Assembly (NCBI RefSeq): GCF_003014485.1
Contig: NZ_PYGA01000012.1
Span: forward strand, 124,001 to 188,000
From: Murinocardiopsis flavida
GTDB taxonomy: Bacteria; Actinomycetota; Actinomycetes; Streptosporangiales; Streptosporangiaceae
Direction: 5' to 3'
Length of the DNA stretch: 64,000 nt
Every line of letters starts with the position of its first letter. Within the stretch, counting starts at the first letter, position 1. The notes under the pieces are model-generated. The model was not told the origin of the DNA and ran no database searches. It saw only the letters and a program-made list of their open reading frames with translations. Both the position numbers and the translations under genes were made by a program. This document shows, piece after piece, positions 18,227 to 26,993 of the stretch.

Positions 18227-20912
18227 ACCGCTCGTCCTGTCCTTCGCCGAGATCGAGCCCGACACGGTGGCGCTGGTCGGCGGCAAGGCCGCCAACCTCG
18301 GCGTCCTCACCCGCGCCGGACTGCCCGTCCCGCCCGGCCGCTGCCTGACCACCGCCGCCTACCGCAGCGCCGTCGGCGGGGCGCTCGACGGCGTCCTCGA
18401 CGAACTGGACGCCACCGACCCAGGCGACACCGCCGCCCTGCGGGCGCTGGCGCAGCGGGCGCGCGAACTGGTCCTGGCCGTCCCCGTCCCCGACGACGTC
18501 GCCGCCGCTGTCCGGGACGGGTCGGAGACGCCCGTCGCCGTCCGGTCGTCGGCGACGGCGGAGGACCTCCCAGGTGCCAGCTTCGCCGGCCAGCAGGACA
18601 CCTACCTCAACGTCATCGGCGCCGACGCCGTCCTCGACGCCGTGCGGAACTGCTGGGCATCGCTGTGGACCGACCGCGCCGTGGCCTACCGCGCGGCGAA
18701 CGGGGTCGACCACCGCTCCGTGCTGCTCGCCGTGGTCATCCAGGACATGGTGCAGGCGGAACTCGCCGGGGTCATGTTCACGGCGAACCCCGTCACCGGC
18801 ACCCGCCGCCAGTCCGTGATCGACGCCGCTCCCGGGCTCGGCGAATCGGTGGTGTCGGGGGCGGTCAACCCCGACCACTTCGTGGTCGACACCGACACCG
18901 GCCGCATCATCGAGCGCCGCACCGGCGACAAGCTGCACGCGGTCCGCTCGCTGCCCGGCGGCGGCACCGAGACCGTCGCCGCGGCGGCCGACACGTCCGG
19001 CACCGCGGCCGACGCACCCGCCATCACCGACGACCGGGTGGCGGAGCTCGCCCGGCTCGGCGACCGGGTCGAGCGGCACTACGGCGCGCCCCAGGACACC
19101 GAGTGGGCCATCGACGCCGAGGGCGCGCTGTGGCTCACCCAGTCCCGACCGATCACCACGCTGTACCCGGTGCCGGTGCGCCGCACCCACGCCGACGGCG
19201 CGCGCGCCTTCCTCAACATCAACCTCGCCCAGGGCATGTTCCGGCCGTTCACACCCATGGGCGCGTCGGCTGTCAGGGTGGCCACGGGCGGCGTCGCCCG
19301 CATGATCGGGCTGCCGGTCCCCGACCTCCGCGACGGCGCGCCGGCCCTCGCCGAGGGCGGCGGGCGGCTGTTCATCGACGCGACCACCCCGCTGCGCAGC
19401 ACGGTGGGCCGCGCGATCGCCCTGAGGCTGCTCGGGGTCATGGAGGCGCGATCCGCCGTGGTGGTCCGCGCGCTGGCCGACGATCCGCGGTTCAGCCTGA
19501 CCCGGACCTCGGCACTGCCGTTCCTGCGCCGCGCCGTGCCGTTCGCGCTGCGCAACGGCCTCCCTCTGCGGGCCGCCGCCGCTGCGGTGTCCCCGGCCTG
19601 GGCGAACCGGGACGCCCGCCGCTTCGCCGCGGGTCTGCGCGCACAGGCGGCGGCCACCGCGGCGAAGCCCGTCGAGCGACTCGACCGCGCCGAGGAGCTG
19701 CTCGGCACCACGTTCGGCCCGACCGCCGTGCGGCTGCTGCCGCTCGGCCTCGCCGGAGCGGCGGCGCTCGGCCTGGCGTCCCTGCTGCTGCGCGGGCACG
19801 CGCGGCCCGGCGAGATCGCGACCGTGCTGCGCGGCCTGCCGGACAACGTCACCACCGAGATGGACCTCGCCCTGTGGCACCTCGCCCAGCGGGTCGCCGC
19901 CGACGACGACGCCGCGGCGCTGCTGCGCGGCACCCCGCCCGCGGACCTCGCCGAGCGGTTCCACAAGGACGCGCTGCCCGAACCGCTCGCGGGCGGGCTC
20001 GCCGGGTTCCTGACCGAGTACGGCCACCGCACCGTCGGCGAGATCGATCTGGGGCGGCCCCGCTGGGCGGAGGACCCCACGCACATCATCGGCGTGCTGG
20101 CGAACTACCTGCGGCTGGACGACCCCGGCCTGGCGCCCGACACGCTGTTCGCCCGCGGCGCCGCCGAGGCCGAGGCGATGATCGAGGAGCTGAGCGGCCG
20201 GGTGAGCGGGGCGCGGGCCGGAGCGGCGCGCTTCGCGCTCGGCCGGGCCCGCGCCCTGCTGGGCATCCGGGAACTGCCGAAGTACTGCTTCGTGGTCGTC
20301 TTGGCGGCCGCGCGGACCCACCTCACCGCTGTGGGCGCCGACCTCGCGGGGCGCGGCCTCCTGGAGCACCCCGACGACGTCTTCTTCGTCGACCTCGCCG
20401 AGGCCCGCTCCGGCCTGGACGGCACCGACCTGCGTGCGCGGGTGGCGGAGCGGAAGGACGCCTACAACCGGGAGCTGGGCCGCCGGCACCTGCCCCGCAT
20501 CGTGCTGTCCGACGGCACCGAACCCGAGGCGGTCGCCACCGGCGCCCTCCCCGAGGGCGGCGGGCTGACCGGCACCCCGGCGTCCTCCGGTACGGCCACC
20601 GGCACCGCGCGGGTGGTGCTCGACCCGGTCGGCGCGCACCTGGAACCGGGCGAGATCCTCGTCTGCCCCTCGACCGACCCCGGGTGGACCCCGCTGTTCC
20701 TCACCGCCGGGGGCCTGGTGATGGAGATGGGCGGCGCGAACTCGCACGGCGCGGTCGTCGCCAGGGAGTACGGCATCCCCGCCGTGGTGGGCGTCGCGCA
20801 CGCGACCGGGCGCGTCGAGAGCGGCGACGAGGTGACGGTCGACGGCACCTCTGGGGCCGTGTCCGTCGCCGCCGACGCGGAGCACCGGGACGACCCGGCC
20901 CCGGTGCGGTGA
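18213..20912 (+). CDS. PEP-synthase/rifampicin-phosphotransferase-like enzyme
   Basis: An 899-residue, three-part dikinase. The N-terminal ATP-grasp domain shows GGKAANLGVLTRAGLPVPPG and VAVRSSATAEDLPGASFAGQ. The middle part (about 330-780) is an Ala-rich variable domain like the acceptor-binding domain of Rph. The C-terminal swivelling domain has the catalytic His in GGANSHGAVVAREYGIPAV. Enzymes of this group transfer the beta-phosphate of ATP through that His to an acceptor: rifamycin in Rph, pyruvate in PEP synthase. It is somewhat longer than typical Rph and the middle domain does not closely match it, so the acceptor is unsettled. Coupling to a MarR regulator favours a xenobiotic or antibiotic substrate (inference). 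Confidence 0.8.
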   Translation: MTTPEPLVLSFAEIEPDTVALVGGKAANLGVLTRAGLPVPPGRCLTTAAYRSAVGGALDGVLDELDATDPGDTAALRALAQRARELVLAVPVPDDVAAAVRDGSETPVAVRSSATAEDLPGASFAGQQDTYLNVIGADAVLDAVRNCWASLWTDRAVAYRAANGVDHRSVLLAVVIQDMVQAELAGVMFTANPVTGTRRQSVIDAAPGLGESVVSGAVNPDHFVVDTDTGRIIERRTGDKLHAVRSLPGGGTETVAAAADTSGTAADAPAITDDRVAELARLGDRVERHYGAPQDTEWAIDAEGALWLTQSRPITTLYPVPVRRTHADGARAFLNINLAQGMFRPFTPMGASAVRVATGGVARMIGLPVPDLRDGAPALAEGGGRLFIDATTPLRSTVGRAIALRLLGVMEARSAVVVRALADDPRFSLTRTSALPFLRRAVPFALRNGLPLRAAAAAVSPAWANRDARRFAAGLRAQAAATAAKPVERLDRAEELLGTTFGPTAVRLLPLGLAGAAALGLASLLLRGHARPGEIATVLRGLPDNVTTEMDLALWHLAQRVAADDDAAALLRGTPPADLAERFHKDALPEPLAGGLAGFLTEYGHRTVGEIDLGRPRWAEDPTHIIGVLANYLRLDDPGLAPDTLFARGAAEAEAMIEELSGRVSGARAGAARFALGRARALLGIRELPKYCFVVVLAAARTHLTAVGADLAGRGLLEHPDDVFFVDLAEARSGLDGTDLRARVAERKDAYNRELGRRHLPRIVLSDGTEPEAVATGALPEGGGLTGTPASSGTATGTARVVLDPVGAHLEPGEILVCPSTDPGWTPLFLTAGGLVMEMGGANSHGAVVAREYGIPAVVGVAHATGRVESGDEVTVDGTSGAVSVAADAEHRDDPAPVR

Positions 20913-20930
20913 CCGCCGCCGGCCGCCGCG

Positions 20931-21899
20931 TCAGAGCGTCGGAGCGGCCCTGGCGTACCTGTCGGCGAGGATGCGGAGGTGGGCGACCAGCTCGGGCGGG
21001 TCGTCGACGGTGAAGTCGACGCCGAGCATGCCGGTGTAAACGGCGAGGGTCTCCAGTTCGTCGGCCCCCGTGTGCAGGACGCTGGTGTGCTCGTCGACGG
21101 CCGTGACGGTGCCGACCGCAGGGGAGATCCGGGCGGTCACCGCCTCGGCGGGGGCGTGCACCGTGATGCTGGCCCGGTAGCGCCACGCCGCGGCCGAGAC
21201 CCGCCGCGACACGTACGCCGCGAGGTCGCCCCCTTCAGGCAGGTCCCGCGGCGTGAACCGCGGGCCTGTGGGGGTGAGCGGTTCGATCCGGTCGGCGCGG
21301 AACGTGCGCCAGTCCGCGCGGTCCAGGTCCCACGCGACCAGGTACCAGCGCCGACCCCAGGTGACCAGCCCGTACGGTTCGGTGCTGCGGCGCCCGGCCG
21401 ACCCACTGTGGTTCCGGTAGTCGAAGCGCAGCCGCTCGTTGTCGCGGCAGGCGCCCGCGATGGTGACGAGGGTGTCGGTCGGGACCCGCGTACCGCGCCG
21501 GTCGGCCGGGACGGGCACGGTGTGGTCGCGCAGCGCCCCGACCCTGCGCCGCAGGCGGGAGGGCAGCACCTGCTCCAGTTTGGCGAGCGCACGCAGGGAC
21601 GTCTCCTCGACGCCCTCCATGGCGCTCTCCGCAGCGGTGCGCAGGCCGATGGCGACCGCCACCGCCTCCTCGTCGTCGAGCAGCAGCGGCGGCATGGAGG
21701 CGCCCGCGGCGAGCCGGTACCCGCCCGCCGAACCGCGGGTGGCGTCGACGGGGTAGCCGAGTCCGCGCAGGCGCTCGACGTCGTTGCGCACCGTGCGCCC
21801 ACTGACACTGAGGCGCTCGGCAAGCTCGGCCCCCTGCCAGTGGCGCGGGGTCTGGAGTAGGGACAGCAGTTTCAGCAGTCGTGCCGATGTCTCCAACAT
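20931..21899 (-). CDS. YafY-type WYL-domain transcriptional regulator
   Basis: A regulator of 322 residues. The N-terminal helix-turn-helix is RLLKLLSLLQTPRHW with AELAERLSVSGRTVRNDVER. The WYL domain at about 130-220 includes LRFDYRNHSG and RRWYLVAWDLDRADWRTFRA. WYL domains sense small ligands or nucleic acid. The ATG at 21899 has GGAG just before it; a GTG three codons earlier is the alternative. It is divergent from the epoxide hydrolase gene, and the perfect repeat TTAGGAA/TTCCTAA lies between them, so it most likely controls both. Confidence 0.9.
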   Translation of the reverse strand: MLETSARLLKLLSLLQTPRHWQGAELAERLSVSGRTVRNDVERLRGLGYPVDATRGSAGGYRLAAGASMPPLLLDDEEAVAVAIGLRTAAESAMEGVEETSLRALAKLEQVLPSRLRRRVGALRDHTVPVPADRRGTRVPTDTLVTIAGACRDNERLRFDYRNHSGSAGRRSTEPYGLVTWGRRWYLVAWDLDRADWRTFRADRIEPLTPTGPRFTPRDLPEGGDLAAYVSRRVSAAAWRYRASITVHAPAEAVTARISPAVGTVTAVDEHTSVLHTGADELETLAVYTGMLGVDFTVDDPPELVAHLRILADRYARAAPTL

Positions 21900-21920
21900 A
21901 TTCTCCACTGTGCCAGTTCA

Positions 21921-21941
21921 TTAGGAACGAACTCTTCCTAA
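21921..21941. promoter_or_regulatory. Perfect inverted-repeat operator between WYL regulator and epoxide hydrolase
   Basis: TTAGGAA and TTCCTAA are perfect 7-bp arms around CGAACTC. The repeat lies 8 nt upstream of a -10-like TAGTGT (21950-21955), which is followed by 7 nt and the hydrolase ATG. It would therefore cover the promoter. Confidence 0.65.
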
Positions 21942-21962
21942 GGACCCTCTAGTGTCGGCGAC

Positions 21963-23084
21963 ATGGAGAACAACAGCACCGAAATCCGCCCCTTCCGCAT
22001 CGAGATCCCCGAGGCCGACCTCGACGACCTGCGCTACCGGCTCGACCGGACCCGCTTCACCGGCGAACTGCCCGGCGTCGGATCCGACTACGGGGTCTCC
22101 CTCGAATACGTCCAGAAGCTGGTGGATTACTGGAAGGACGGCTACGACTGGCGCGCCTGGGAGGCGAAGCTGAACAGCTACCCCCAGTTCAGCACCGAGA
22201 TCGACGGCCAGCACATCCACTTCCTGCACGTGCGCTCCCCCGAGCCCGATGCGACCCCGCTGATCCTCACCCACGGCTGGCCGACGACGCCCGCGGAGTA
22301 CCTGGACGTGATCGGCCCGCTCAGCGACCCCCGGGCGCACGGCGGGAACCCCGCCGACGCGTTCCACCTGGTCATCCCGTCGCTTCCGGGCTTCGGGTTC
22401 TCCGGTCCGACGACAGAGCGGGGCTGGAACCGGTACCGCACCGCCAAGGCGTGGGCCGAGCTCATGCGCCGGCTGGGCTACGACAGCTACGGGGCGCACG
22501 GCAACGACGGCGGCTCCCTGGTGTCGCCCGAGATCGGCCGCTTCGACCCCGAGCACGTGACCGGCGTCCACGTCACCCAGATCTTCTCGTTCCCCAACGG
22601 GACTCCGGGCGAGCTCGACGGCCTGAGCGAGGAGGACACGGGCCGGGTGAAGTTCCTGCAATGGTTCTACGAGAACCAGGGAGCCTACGACAAGCTCCAG
22701 TCCCAGGCGCCCCAGAACCTGGCGCACGCGCTCGCCGATTCGCCGGTGGGGCAGCTCGCGTGGAGCTGCCAGCTCTTCGGCGACGCCGTGAGCCGCGACT
22801 ACATCCTCACCAACGTGATGACCTACTGGCTGACCAACACCGCGGCATCGTCCGCGCGCTTCTACTACGAGGACGCGCACGCCGAGGCGCCGACGGAGCC
22901 GACCACCGTCCCCACGGGGCTCGCGAACTTCGCGTTCGACTTCCAGTCCATCCGCCCGTTCGCCGAGCGCGACCACCACAACATCGTGTCCTGGCACACC
23001 TACGACACCGGCAGCCACTTCGCCGCACACGACGCTCCCGACCTGCTCGTGGACGACATCCGGGGCTTCTTCCGGTCACTCTGA
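21963..23084 (+). CDS. Epoxide hydrolase (microsomal type, EHN domain)
   Basis: Opens epoxides to vicinal diols with an alpha/beta-hydrolase fold; 373 residues. The N-terminal EHN region (FRIEIPEADLDDLRYRLDRT) is followed by the oxyanion motif HGWP (104-107), the nucleophile D182 in HGNDGGS and the catalytic H352 in TGSHFAAHD. All three catalytic elements are present. TAGTGT 7 nt before the ATG, with no ribosome site, suggests a leaderless message. It lies beside a divergent WYL regulator with a shared operator and ends at a bidirectional hairpin. The natural substrate is unknown; detoxification or secondary metabolism are both possible. Confidence 0.92.
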   Translation: MENNSTEIRPFRIEIPEADLDDLRYRLDRTRFTGELPGVGSDYGVSLEYVQKLVDYWKDGYDWRAWEAKLNSYPQFSTEIDGQHIHFLHVRSPEPDATPLILTHGWPTTPAEYLDVIGPLSDPRAHGGNPADAFHLVIPSLPGFGFSGPTTERGWNRYRTAKAWAELMRRLGYDSYGAHGNDGGSLVSPEIGRFDPEHVTGVHVTQIFSFPNGTPGELDGLSEEDTGRVKFLQWFYENQGAYDKLQSQAPQNLAHALADSPVGQLAWSCQLFGDAVSRDYILTNVMTYWLTNTAASSARFYYEDAHAEAPTEPTTVPTGLANFAFDFQSIRPFAERDHHNIVSWHTYDTGSHFAAHDAPDLLVDDIRGFFRSL

Positions 23085-23090
23085 GGACAC

Positions 23091-23126
23091 CGGCGGTCCC
23101 GGCGGCGCCCGCCGCCGGGACCGCCG
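23091..23126. terminator. Bidirectional hairpin terminator between convergent genes
   Basis: CGGCGGTCCCGGCGGC and GCCGCCGGGACCGCCG form a perfect 16-bp stem with a GCCC loop. It sits 6 nt after the epoxide hydrolase stop and 28 nt before the end of the convergent TetR gene. Confidence 0.85.
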
Positions 23127-23154
23127 CGTCCCCGCCGCGGTGCGCGGCGGGGGT

Positions 23155-23772
23155 TCAGGCGGCAGGGGGGACGAACGCGCCGGTGCCCGCCGCGTCGGCG
23201 GCGAGCCGCGCCGCGCGGTCGACGTCGGCCGCCGCCACCGGCTCCCTGCTGACGCACAGCCGGTAGTACAGGGGCGCCACGGCGGCCCGGACGACTTCGC
23301 ACGGGTCCGTGCCGGCGGGGGCCTCGCCGCGTTCGATCGCCTCGGTGACGACGGCCGCGCTGCGTTCGTGGCGGTCGGCGAAGAACGCGCGCAGCGCGTC
23401 GGCGGCGCGGTCGGATTGAAAGGCCGCCGAGATGGCGGCCGCCGGCACGGAGCGCAGGTCCGACCCTGTGAAGCCGAGGACGACCTCGTGCCCCAGCGCG
23501 GCGAGGTCGCCGCGCAGCGCGCCGGTGCGCCGCGGCGCCCAGCCGTCCTCGCGCGATCGCGCCAGCGAAGCGGCGAGCAGGCCGTCGACGCCGCCCCAGC
23601 GCCGGTAGACGGTGGCCTTGTGTACGCCTGAGCGCGCGGCGATCCGCTCCACGGTCAGCCCCGCGTATCCGCTGTCGCCGAGTTCGGCGAGCGTCGCGTC
23701 GAGTACGGCGGCGGTGTTGCGGGCGGTGCGGCCGCCGGGGCGCGCGGGGGCGCCGTCAGCATCGGAACTCAT
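23155..23772 (-). CDS. TetR/AcrR-family regulator divergent from ABC-F gene
   Basis: A regulator of 205 residues. The N-terminal helix-turn-helix is complete: LTVERIAARSGVHKATVYRR with WGGVDGLL. The C-terminal ligand domain includes RSVPAAAISAAFQSDRAADA and ALYYRLCVSREP-type segments, as in TetR_C-type regulators. On the minus strand TATGGT lies 6 nt before the ATG, without a ribosome site, so the message may be leaderless. Two copies of AACGCGA-N6-TYGC in the shared upstream region are likely operators. It probably represses itself and the plus-strand ABC-F gene. Confidence 0.9.
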   Translation of the reverse strand: MSSDADGAPARPGGRTARNTAAVLDATLAELGDSGYAGLTVERIAARSGVHKATVYRRWGGVDGLLAASLARSREDGWAPRRTGALRGDLAALGHEVVLGFTGSDLRSVPAAAISAAFQSDRAADALRAFFADRHERSAAVVTEAIERGEAPAGTDPCEVVRAAVAPLYYRLCVSREPVAAADVDRAARLAADAAGTGAFVPPAA

Positions 23773-23839
23773 AACGCGACCATAGTTGCACTAGTGAGAG
23801 CTGTCGTGCCATACTCTCTAACGCGATGATAGTCGCGTT
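23773..23839. promoter_or_regulatory. Divergent promoter and operators of TetR and ABC-F genes
   Basis: AACGCGA/TCGCGTT is a perfect 7-bp inverted repeat around TGATAG at 23820-23839. A degenerate copy (AACGCGACCATAGTTGC) lies at 23773-23789. On the plus strand TTGCAC (23786) and CATACT (23810) with an 18-nt spacer look like -35 and -10 elements, so transcription should begin near the perfect operator. Confidence 0.6.
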
Positions 23840-23867
23840 TAATCGATCGACTGAGGAGCCGATTCCC

Positions 23868-23927
23868 TTGGGCCTGCCGAACGCCTTCGCGCCCCGGTCG
23901 CGTCGCGCCGTCGAGCCGGTCTCCTGA
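23868..23927 (+). CDS. Possible leader peptide upstream of ABC-F gene
   Basis: A TTG codon with GAGGAG 9 nt upstream opens a 19-residue frame (MGLPNAFAPRSRRAVEPVS) that ends at TGA. It lies in the roughly 330-nt leader between the predicted promoter and the ABC-F start and is followed by two GC-rich hairpins. Genes for ribosome-protection ABC-F proteins are often controlled by stalling on such small frames. Support is only the ribosome site, the position and the hairpins; there is no homology evidence. Confidence 0.35.
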   Translation: MGLPNAFAPRSRRAVEPVS

Positions 23928-24004
23928 GCCCTCGGCCGACGGCGCGCAGCCCGCGCCCGGCACCGGCCGCACCGCACGCCTGACCCTGCCGTGCGGCCCC
24001 CGTT

Positions 24005-24047
24005 CCGCCCCTCAGCAGGGGCGGTCCCCTTCCCCGCCGCCGCGGGG
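24005..24047 (+). terminator. Candidate attenuator hairpins in the ABC-F leader
   Basis: CCGCCCCT and AGGGGCGG form a perfect 8-bp stem with a CAGC loop at 24005-24024, followed by TCCCCTTCCCC. A second hairpin, CCCCGC/GCGGGG, follows at about 24032-24047. They lie between the small leader frame and the ABC-F start and could end transcription early. Confidence 0.4.
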
Positions 24048-24152
24048 CGACTTCATCCGCAGCGCCGCCCGACGCGATCCCGCGCGGGCCCGCCGCCTCG
24101 CGCCCACCGACCCCGACCCGGGTCCGGCGCGCCACCGACCGGGAGGCCCCGC

Positions 24153-25754
24153 ATGTCACCATCCATCGTGTGCACCGGACTGTCCTTTGACTGGCCCGAC
24201 GGCACACCCGTCCTCACCGGCCTCGACGCCGCGTTCGCCACCGGCCGCACCGGGCTGGTCGGGCTCAACGGGTCCGGCAAGTCCACGCTGCTGCGGCTGA
24301 TCGCGGGCGACCTCGCGCCCACATCGGGCGACGCCGCATCGTCCGGCGAGGTCGGGTACCTCGCTCAGGACGTCGCACTGCACGCCGACCGCACAGTGGC
24401 CGACCTGCTCGGGATCGCCCCGGTGCGCGCCGCGCTGCGCGCCGTCGAGAACGGCGACGCGGCACCGGTGCACTTCGCCGCCATCGGCGACGCCTGGGAC
24501 GTCGAGGAGCGCGCCCGCGCACAGCTCCAGCGGTTCGGTGTCGCACCGGCGCCCGACGGCGGCACCGACGTCCTCGACCGGACGGTGGGCCGCCTGTCCG
24601 GCGGGGAGGCGGTCCTCACCGGGCTGGCAGGGCTGGTCCTGCGCCGCACCGCCGTCACGCTGCTGGACGAGCCCACCAACAATCTCGACCGGGCGGCCCG
24701 GCACCGGCTCTACGACGCGGTGCGGTCCTGGAAGGGGGTCCTGATCGTGGTCAGCCACGACCGCGAACTCCTCGACCTCGTGGACCACATCGCCGAACTC
24801 CGCGACGGGTCCGTCCACCACTACGGAGGCAACTACACCGACTACACCGAACAGCTCGCCGCCGAACAGGAGGCGGCGCAGCGGATGGCGCGGGCCGCGG
24901 AGGCCGACGTCCGCCGCGAACAGCGCCAACTCGTCGAGGCGCGCACCAAGCTGGACCGCCGGGTGCGGTACGGCAAGAAGATGTACGCGCAGAAGCGCGA
25001 ACCGCGCGTCATCATGAAGCAGCGCAAACGGGAGGCGGAGGTCTCGGCGGGCAAGCACCGCATCATGCAGGCCGCCAAGGTCGCCGACGCCGAACGGAGC
25101 CTGGCCGACGCCGAGCACGCCGTACGCGACGACGACCGGATCCGCATCGACGTGGCACGCGCCGACGTCCCCGCCGGGCGCACCGTCCTGGAGGTGCGGC
25201 GGCCCGGCGCCACCCTGTCCATCCGCGGCCCGGAACGGGTGGGCGTCCTCGGCCGCAACGGCTCGGGCAAGACCACCCTGCTGCGCGCCGCAGCGGGGCG
25301 GGCCGAACTGCCGGGGGCGGCGATCACCCGCGGCGGCCCGGTGGGCTACCTGCCGCAGCGGCTGGACACGCTGGACGACGGCATTAGCGTCCTCGACAAC
25401 GTGCGCGCCGCGGCGCCGCGGGCGACCCCGCACGAGGTCCGCGCCGGGCTGGCCCGGTTCCTCATCCGGGGCGACCGGCCCGACCAGCCGGCGGGGGTGC
25501 TGTCGGGCGGCGAGCGGTTCCGCGTCAGCCTCGCGTGCCTGCTGCTGGCCGGGACCCCGCCGCAACTGCTCATCCTCGATGAGCCGACCAACAGCCTCGA
25601 CCTGCACAGCGTCGGGCAGCTGACGCTGGCGCTCGCCGACTACCGGGGCGCACTGCTGGTCGCAGGGCACGACCTGCCGTTCCTGCGCGGGCTCGGGATC
25701 ACCCGCTGGTGGTCGACCGACGGCGGGAGCGTGACGGAGACGGAGGCGCCATGA
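24153..25754 (+). CDS. ABC-F family ATPase (probable ribosome-protection antibiotic resistance protein)
   Basis: A soluble twin-ATPase of 533 residues with no membrane segments. Domain 1 has GLNGSGKST and LSGGEAVLTGLAG with LLDEPTNNLD. Domain 2 has GRNGSGKTT, LSGGERFRVSL and LILDEPTNSLD. The linker between the domains (about 245-325) is long, basic and helical (RREQRQLVEARTKLDRR), as in ABC-F proteins that reach into the ribosome. The ATG at 24153 has GGGAGG upstream; the frame is open to 23991 but that part is leader. Divergent TetR, long leader and hairpins suit drug-induced expression. Which drug class it counters cannot be read from the sequence. Confidence 0.88.
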   Translation: MSPSIVCTGLSFDWPDGTPVLTGLDAAFATGRTGLVGLNGSGKSTLLRLIAGDLAPTSGDAASSGEVGYLAQDVALHADRTVADLLGIAPVRAALRAVENGDAAPVHFAAIGDAWDVEERARAQLQRFGVAPAPDGGTDVLDRTVGRLSGGEAVLTGLAGLVLRRTAVTLLDEPTNNLDRAARHRLYDAVRSWKGVLIVVSHDRELLDLVDHIAELRDGSVHHYGGNYTDYTEQLAAEQEAAQRMARAAEADVRREQRQLVEARTKLDRRVRYGKKMYAQKREPRVIMKQRKREAEVSAGKHRIMQAAKVADAERSLADAEHAVRDDDRIRIDVARADVPAGRTVLEVRRPGATLSIRGPERVGVLGRNGSGKTTLLRAAAGRAELPGAAITRGGPVGYLPQRLDTLDDGISVLDNVRAAAPRATPHEVRAGLARFLIRGDRPDQPAGVLSGGERFRVSLACLLLAGTPPQLLILDEPTNSLDLHSVGQLTLALADYRGALLVAGHDLPFLRGLGITRWWSTDGGSVTETEAP

Positions 25755-25756
25755 CC

Positions 25757-25791
25757 GGCCCCGGCCCCCGCGGTGCGCGGGGGCCGGGGCC
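25757..25791 (+). terminator. Strong terminator after ABC-F gene
   Basis: GGCCCCGGCCCCCGCG and CGCGGGGGCCGGGGCC form a perfect 16-bp stem with a GTG loop, beginning 3 nt after the stop. It separates the ABC-F gene from the aldo/keto reductase gene. Confidence 0.8.
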
Positions 25792-25985
25792 CGATGCGGC
25801 GGCGGCCGGTCCACGCGGGCACAGGCGAGCGGGCGGCGGCCGGCCAGGACCGCCCCGGACACGAGGACGGGCCGTGGATGCGGCCCCGCGCCCGGGCGCA
25901 CACCGTGCGGGCTGCCGTCCCGCGCCGACACGCCGGAGCCGCGGGGCACGGAATAGCGCGGTGCCGGGTGCGGTTTGCTCTGCAC

Positions 25986-26957
25986 ATGGCTGAAATCGGA
26001 CCCAACGACCGCACCCCGCACCGGCTCCGGCTGGGACCATCCGACCTGGACGTCTATCCGGTCGCCCTCGGCGGCAACGTCTTCGGGTGGGGCGCCGACG
26101 AAGAGCAGTCCTTCGCGGTGCTCGACGGCTACCTCGCCGCGGGCGGCAACTTCGTCGACACCGCCGACGTCTACTCGGCCTGGGTGCCGGGCAACCAGGG
26201 CGGCGAGTCGGAGGCCGTCATCGGCAACTGGCTCGCCTCGCGCGGCAACCGCGACGACGTCGTGCTCGCCACCAAGGTCGGCGGGCACCCCGAGTACAAG
26301 GGGCTGGCCGCCGCGACGATCAAGGGCGGGATCGAGGCGTCGCTGCGCCGCCTGCGCACCGACTACATCGACCTCTTCTACACCCACTTCGACGACCCCG
26401 GCGTCCCCGTGGAGGAGATTCTCGGGACGCTCGACGGGCTCGTCCGCGACGGCAAGGTCCGCCACATCGGCGCGTCCAACCTGAGCGCCGAACGCCTCCA
26501 GGAGTCGCTGGCGGTATCCGAGCGCGAGGGCCTCGCCTCGTACGTGGCCGTCCAGCCCCACTACAACCTGGTGTCCCGCGACACCTACGAGGGGCCGCTC
26601 GCCGACACCGCCGCGCGGCACGGCCTGGTCGCGGTGCCCTACTACGCGCTCGCCTCGGGCTTCCTCACCGGCAAGTACCGCAGCGGCGCCCAGGTCGAGA
26701 GCGTCCGCGCGGCGGGGGCCGGCAAGCACCTGGAGACCGCGCGCGGCCGCGCCGTGATCACCGCGCTCGACGCGATCGCCACGGAGCGGGGCGTCGAACT
26801 GGCCACGGTCGCCCTCGCCTGGCTGGCGGCGAAGCCCACCGTCGCCACCCCGCTGGCGAGCGCCCGCACGGTCGCGCAGCTGTCGGCGCTGCTGGCGGTG
26901 GCCGACGTGCGGCTGACCGACGCCGAGGTCGCGCGGCTCGACCGCGCCTCGGCCTGA
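25986..26957 (+). CDS. Aldo/keto reductase
   Basis: NAD(P)H-dependent oxidoreductase of the AKR (TIM-barrel) family, 323 residues from the ATG at 25986. The tetrad is visible: Asp and Tyr in NFVDTADVYSAW, Lys in LATKVGG, His in LFYTHFDD. Cofactor-binding segments HIGASNLSAERL and the C-terminal LASARTVAQL are also present. An in-frame extension upstream to 25773 runs through GC-rich non-coding DNA and the terminator and is rejected. It stands alone between terminators. The substrate is not predictable. Confidence 0.9.
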   Translation: MAEIGPNDRTPHRLRLGPSDLDVYPVALGGNVFGWGADEEQSFAVLDGYLAAGGNFVDTADVYSAWVPGNQGGESEAVIGNWLASRGNRDDVVLATKVGGHPEYKGLAAATIKGGIEASLRRLRTDYIDLFYTHFDDPGVPVEEILGTLDGLVRDGKVRHIGASNLSAERLQESLAVSEREGLASYVAVQPHYNLVSRDTYEGPLADTAARHGLVAVPYYALASGFLTGKYRSGAQVESVRAAGAGKHLETARGRAVITALDAIATERGVELATVALAWLAAKPTVATPLASARTVAQLSALLAVADVRLTDAEVARLDRASA

Positions 26958-26963
26958 CCGCGC

Positions 26964-26990
26964 CGGGGCGGGGCCTGCGGCCCCGGCCCG
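26964..26990. terminator. Hairpin between convergent aldo/keto reductase and PemK-like genes
   Basis: CGGGGCGGGGCC pairs with GGCCCCGGCCCG around TGC, with one mismatch. It lies 6 nt after one stop and 3 nt before the other. Confidence 0.65.
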
Positions 26991-26993
26991 CTG

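Noticed and set aside
18198-20885. 895-codon antisense frame opposite the phosphotransferase-like gene
   Set aside because: Its product is Arg/Gly/Ala-rich with no domain; the plus strand encodes a complete dikinase.
24156-26729. 857-codon antisense frame across the ABC-F and aldo/keto reductase genes
   Set aside because: It spans two well-supported genes and a terminator and has no sensible product.
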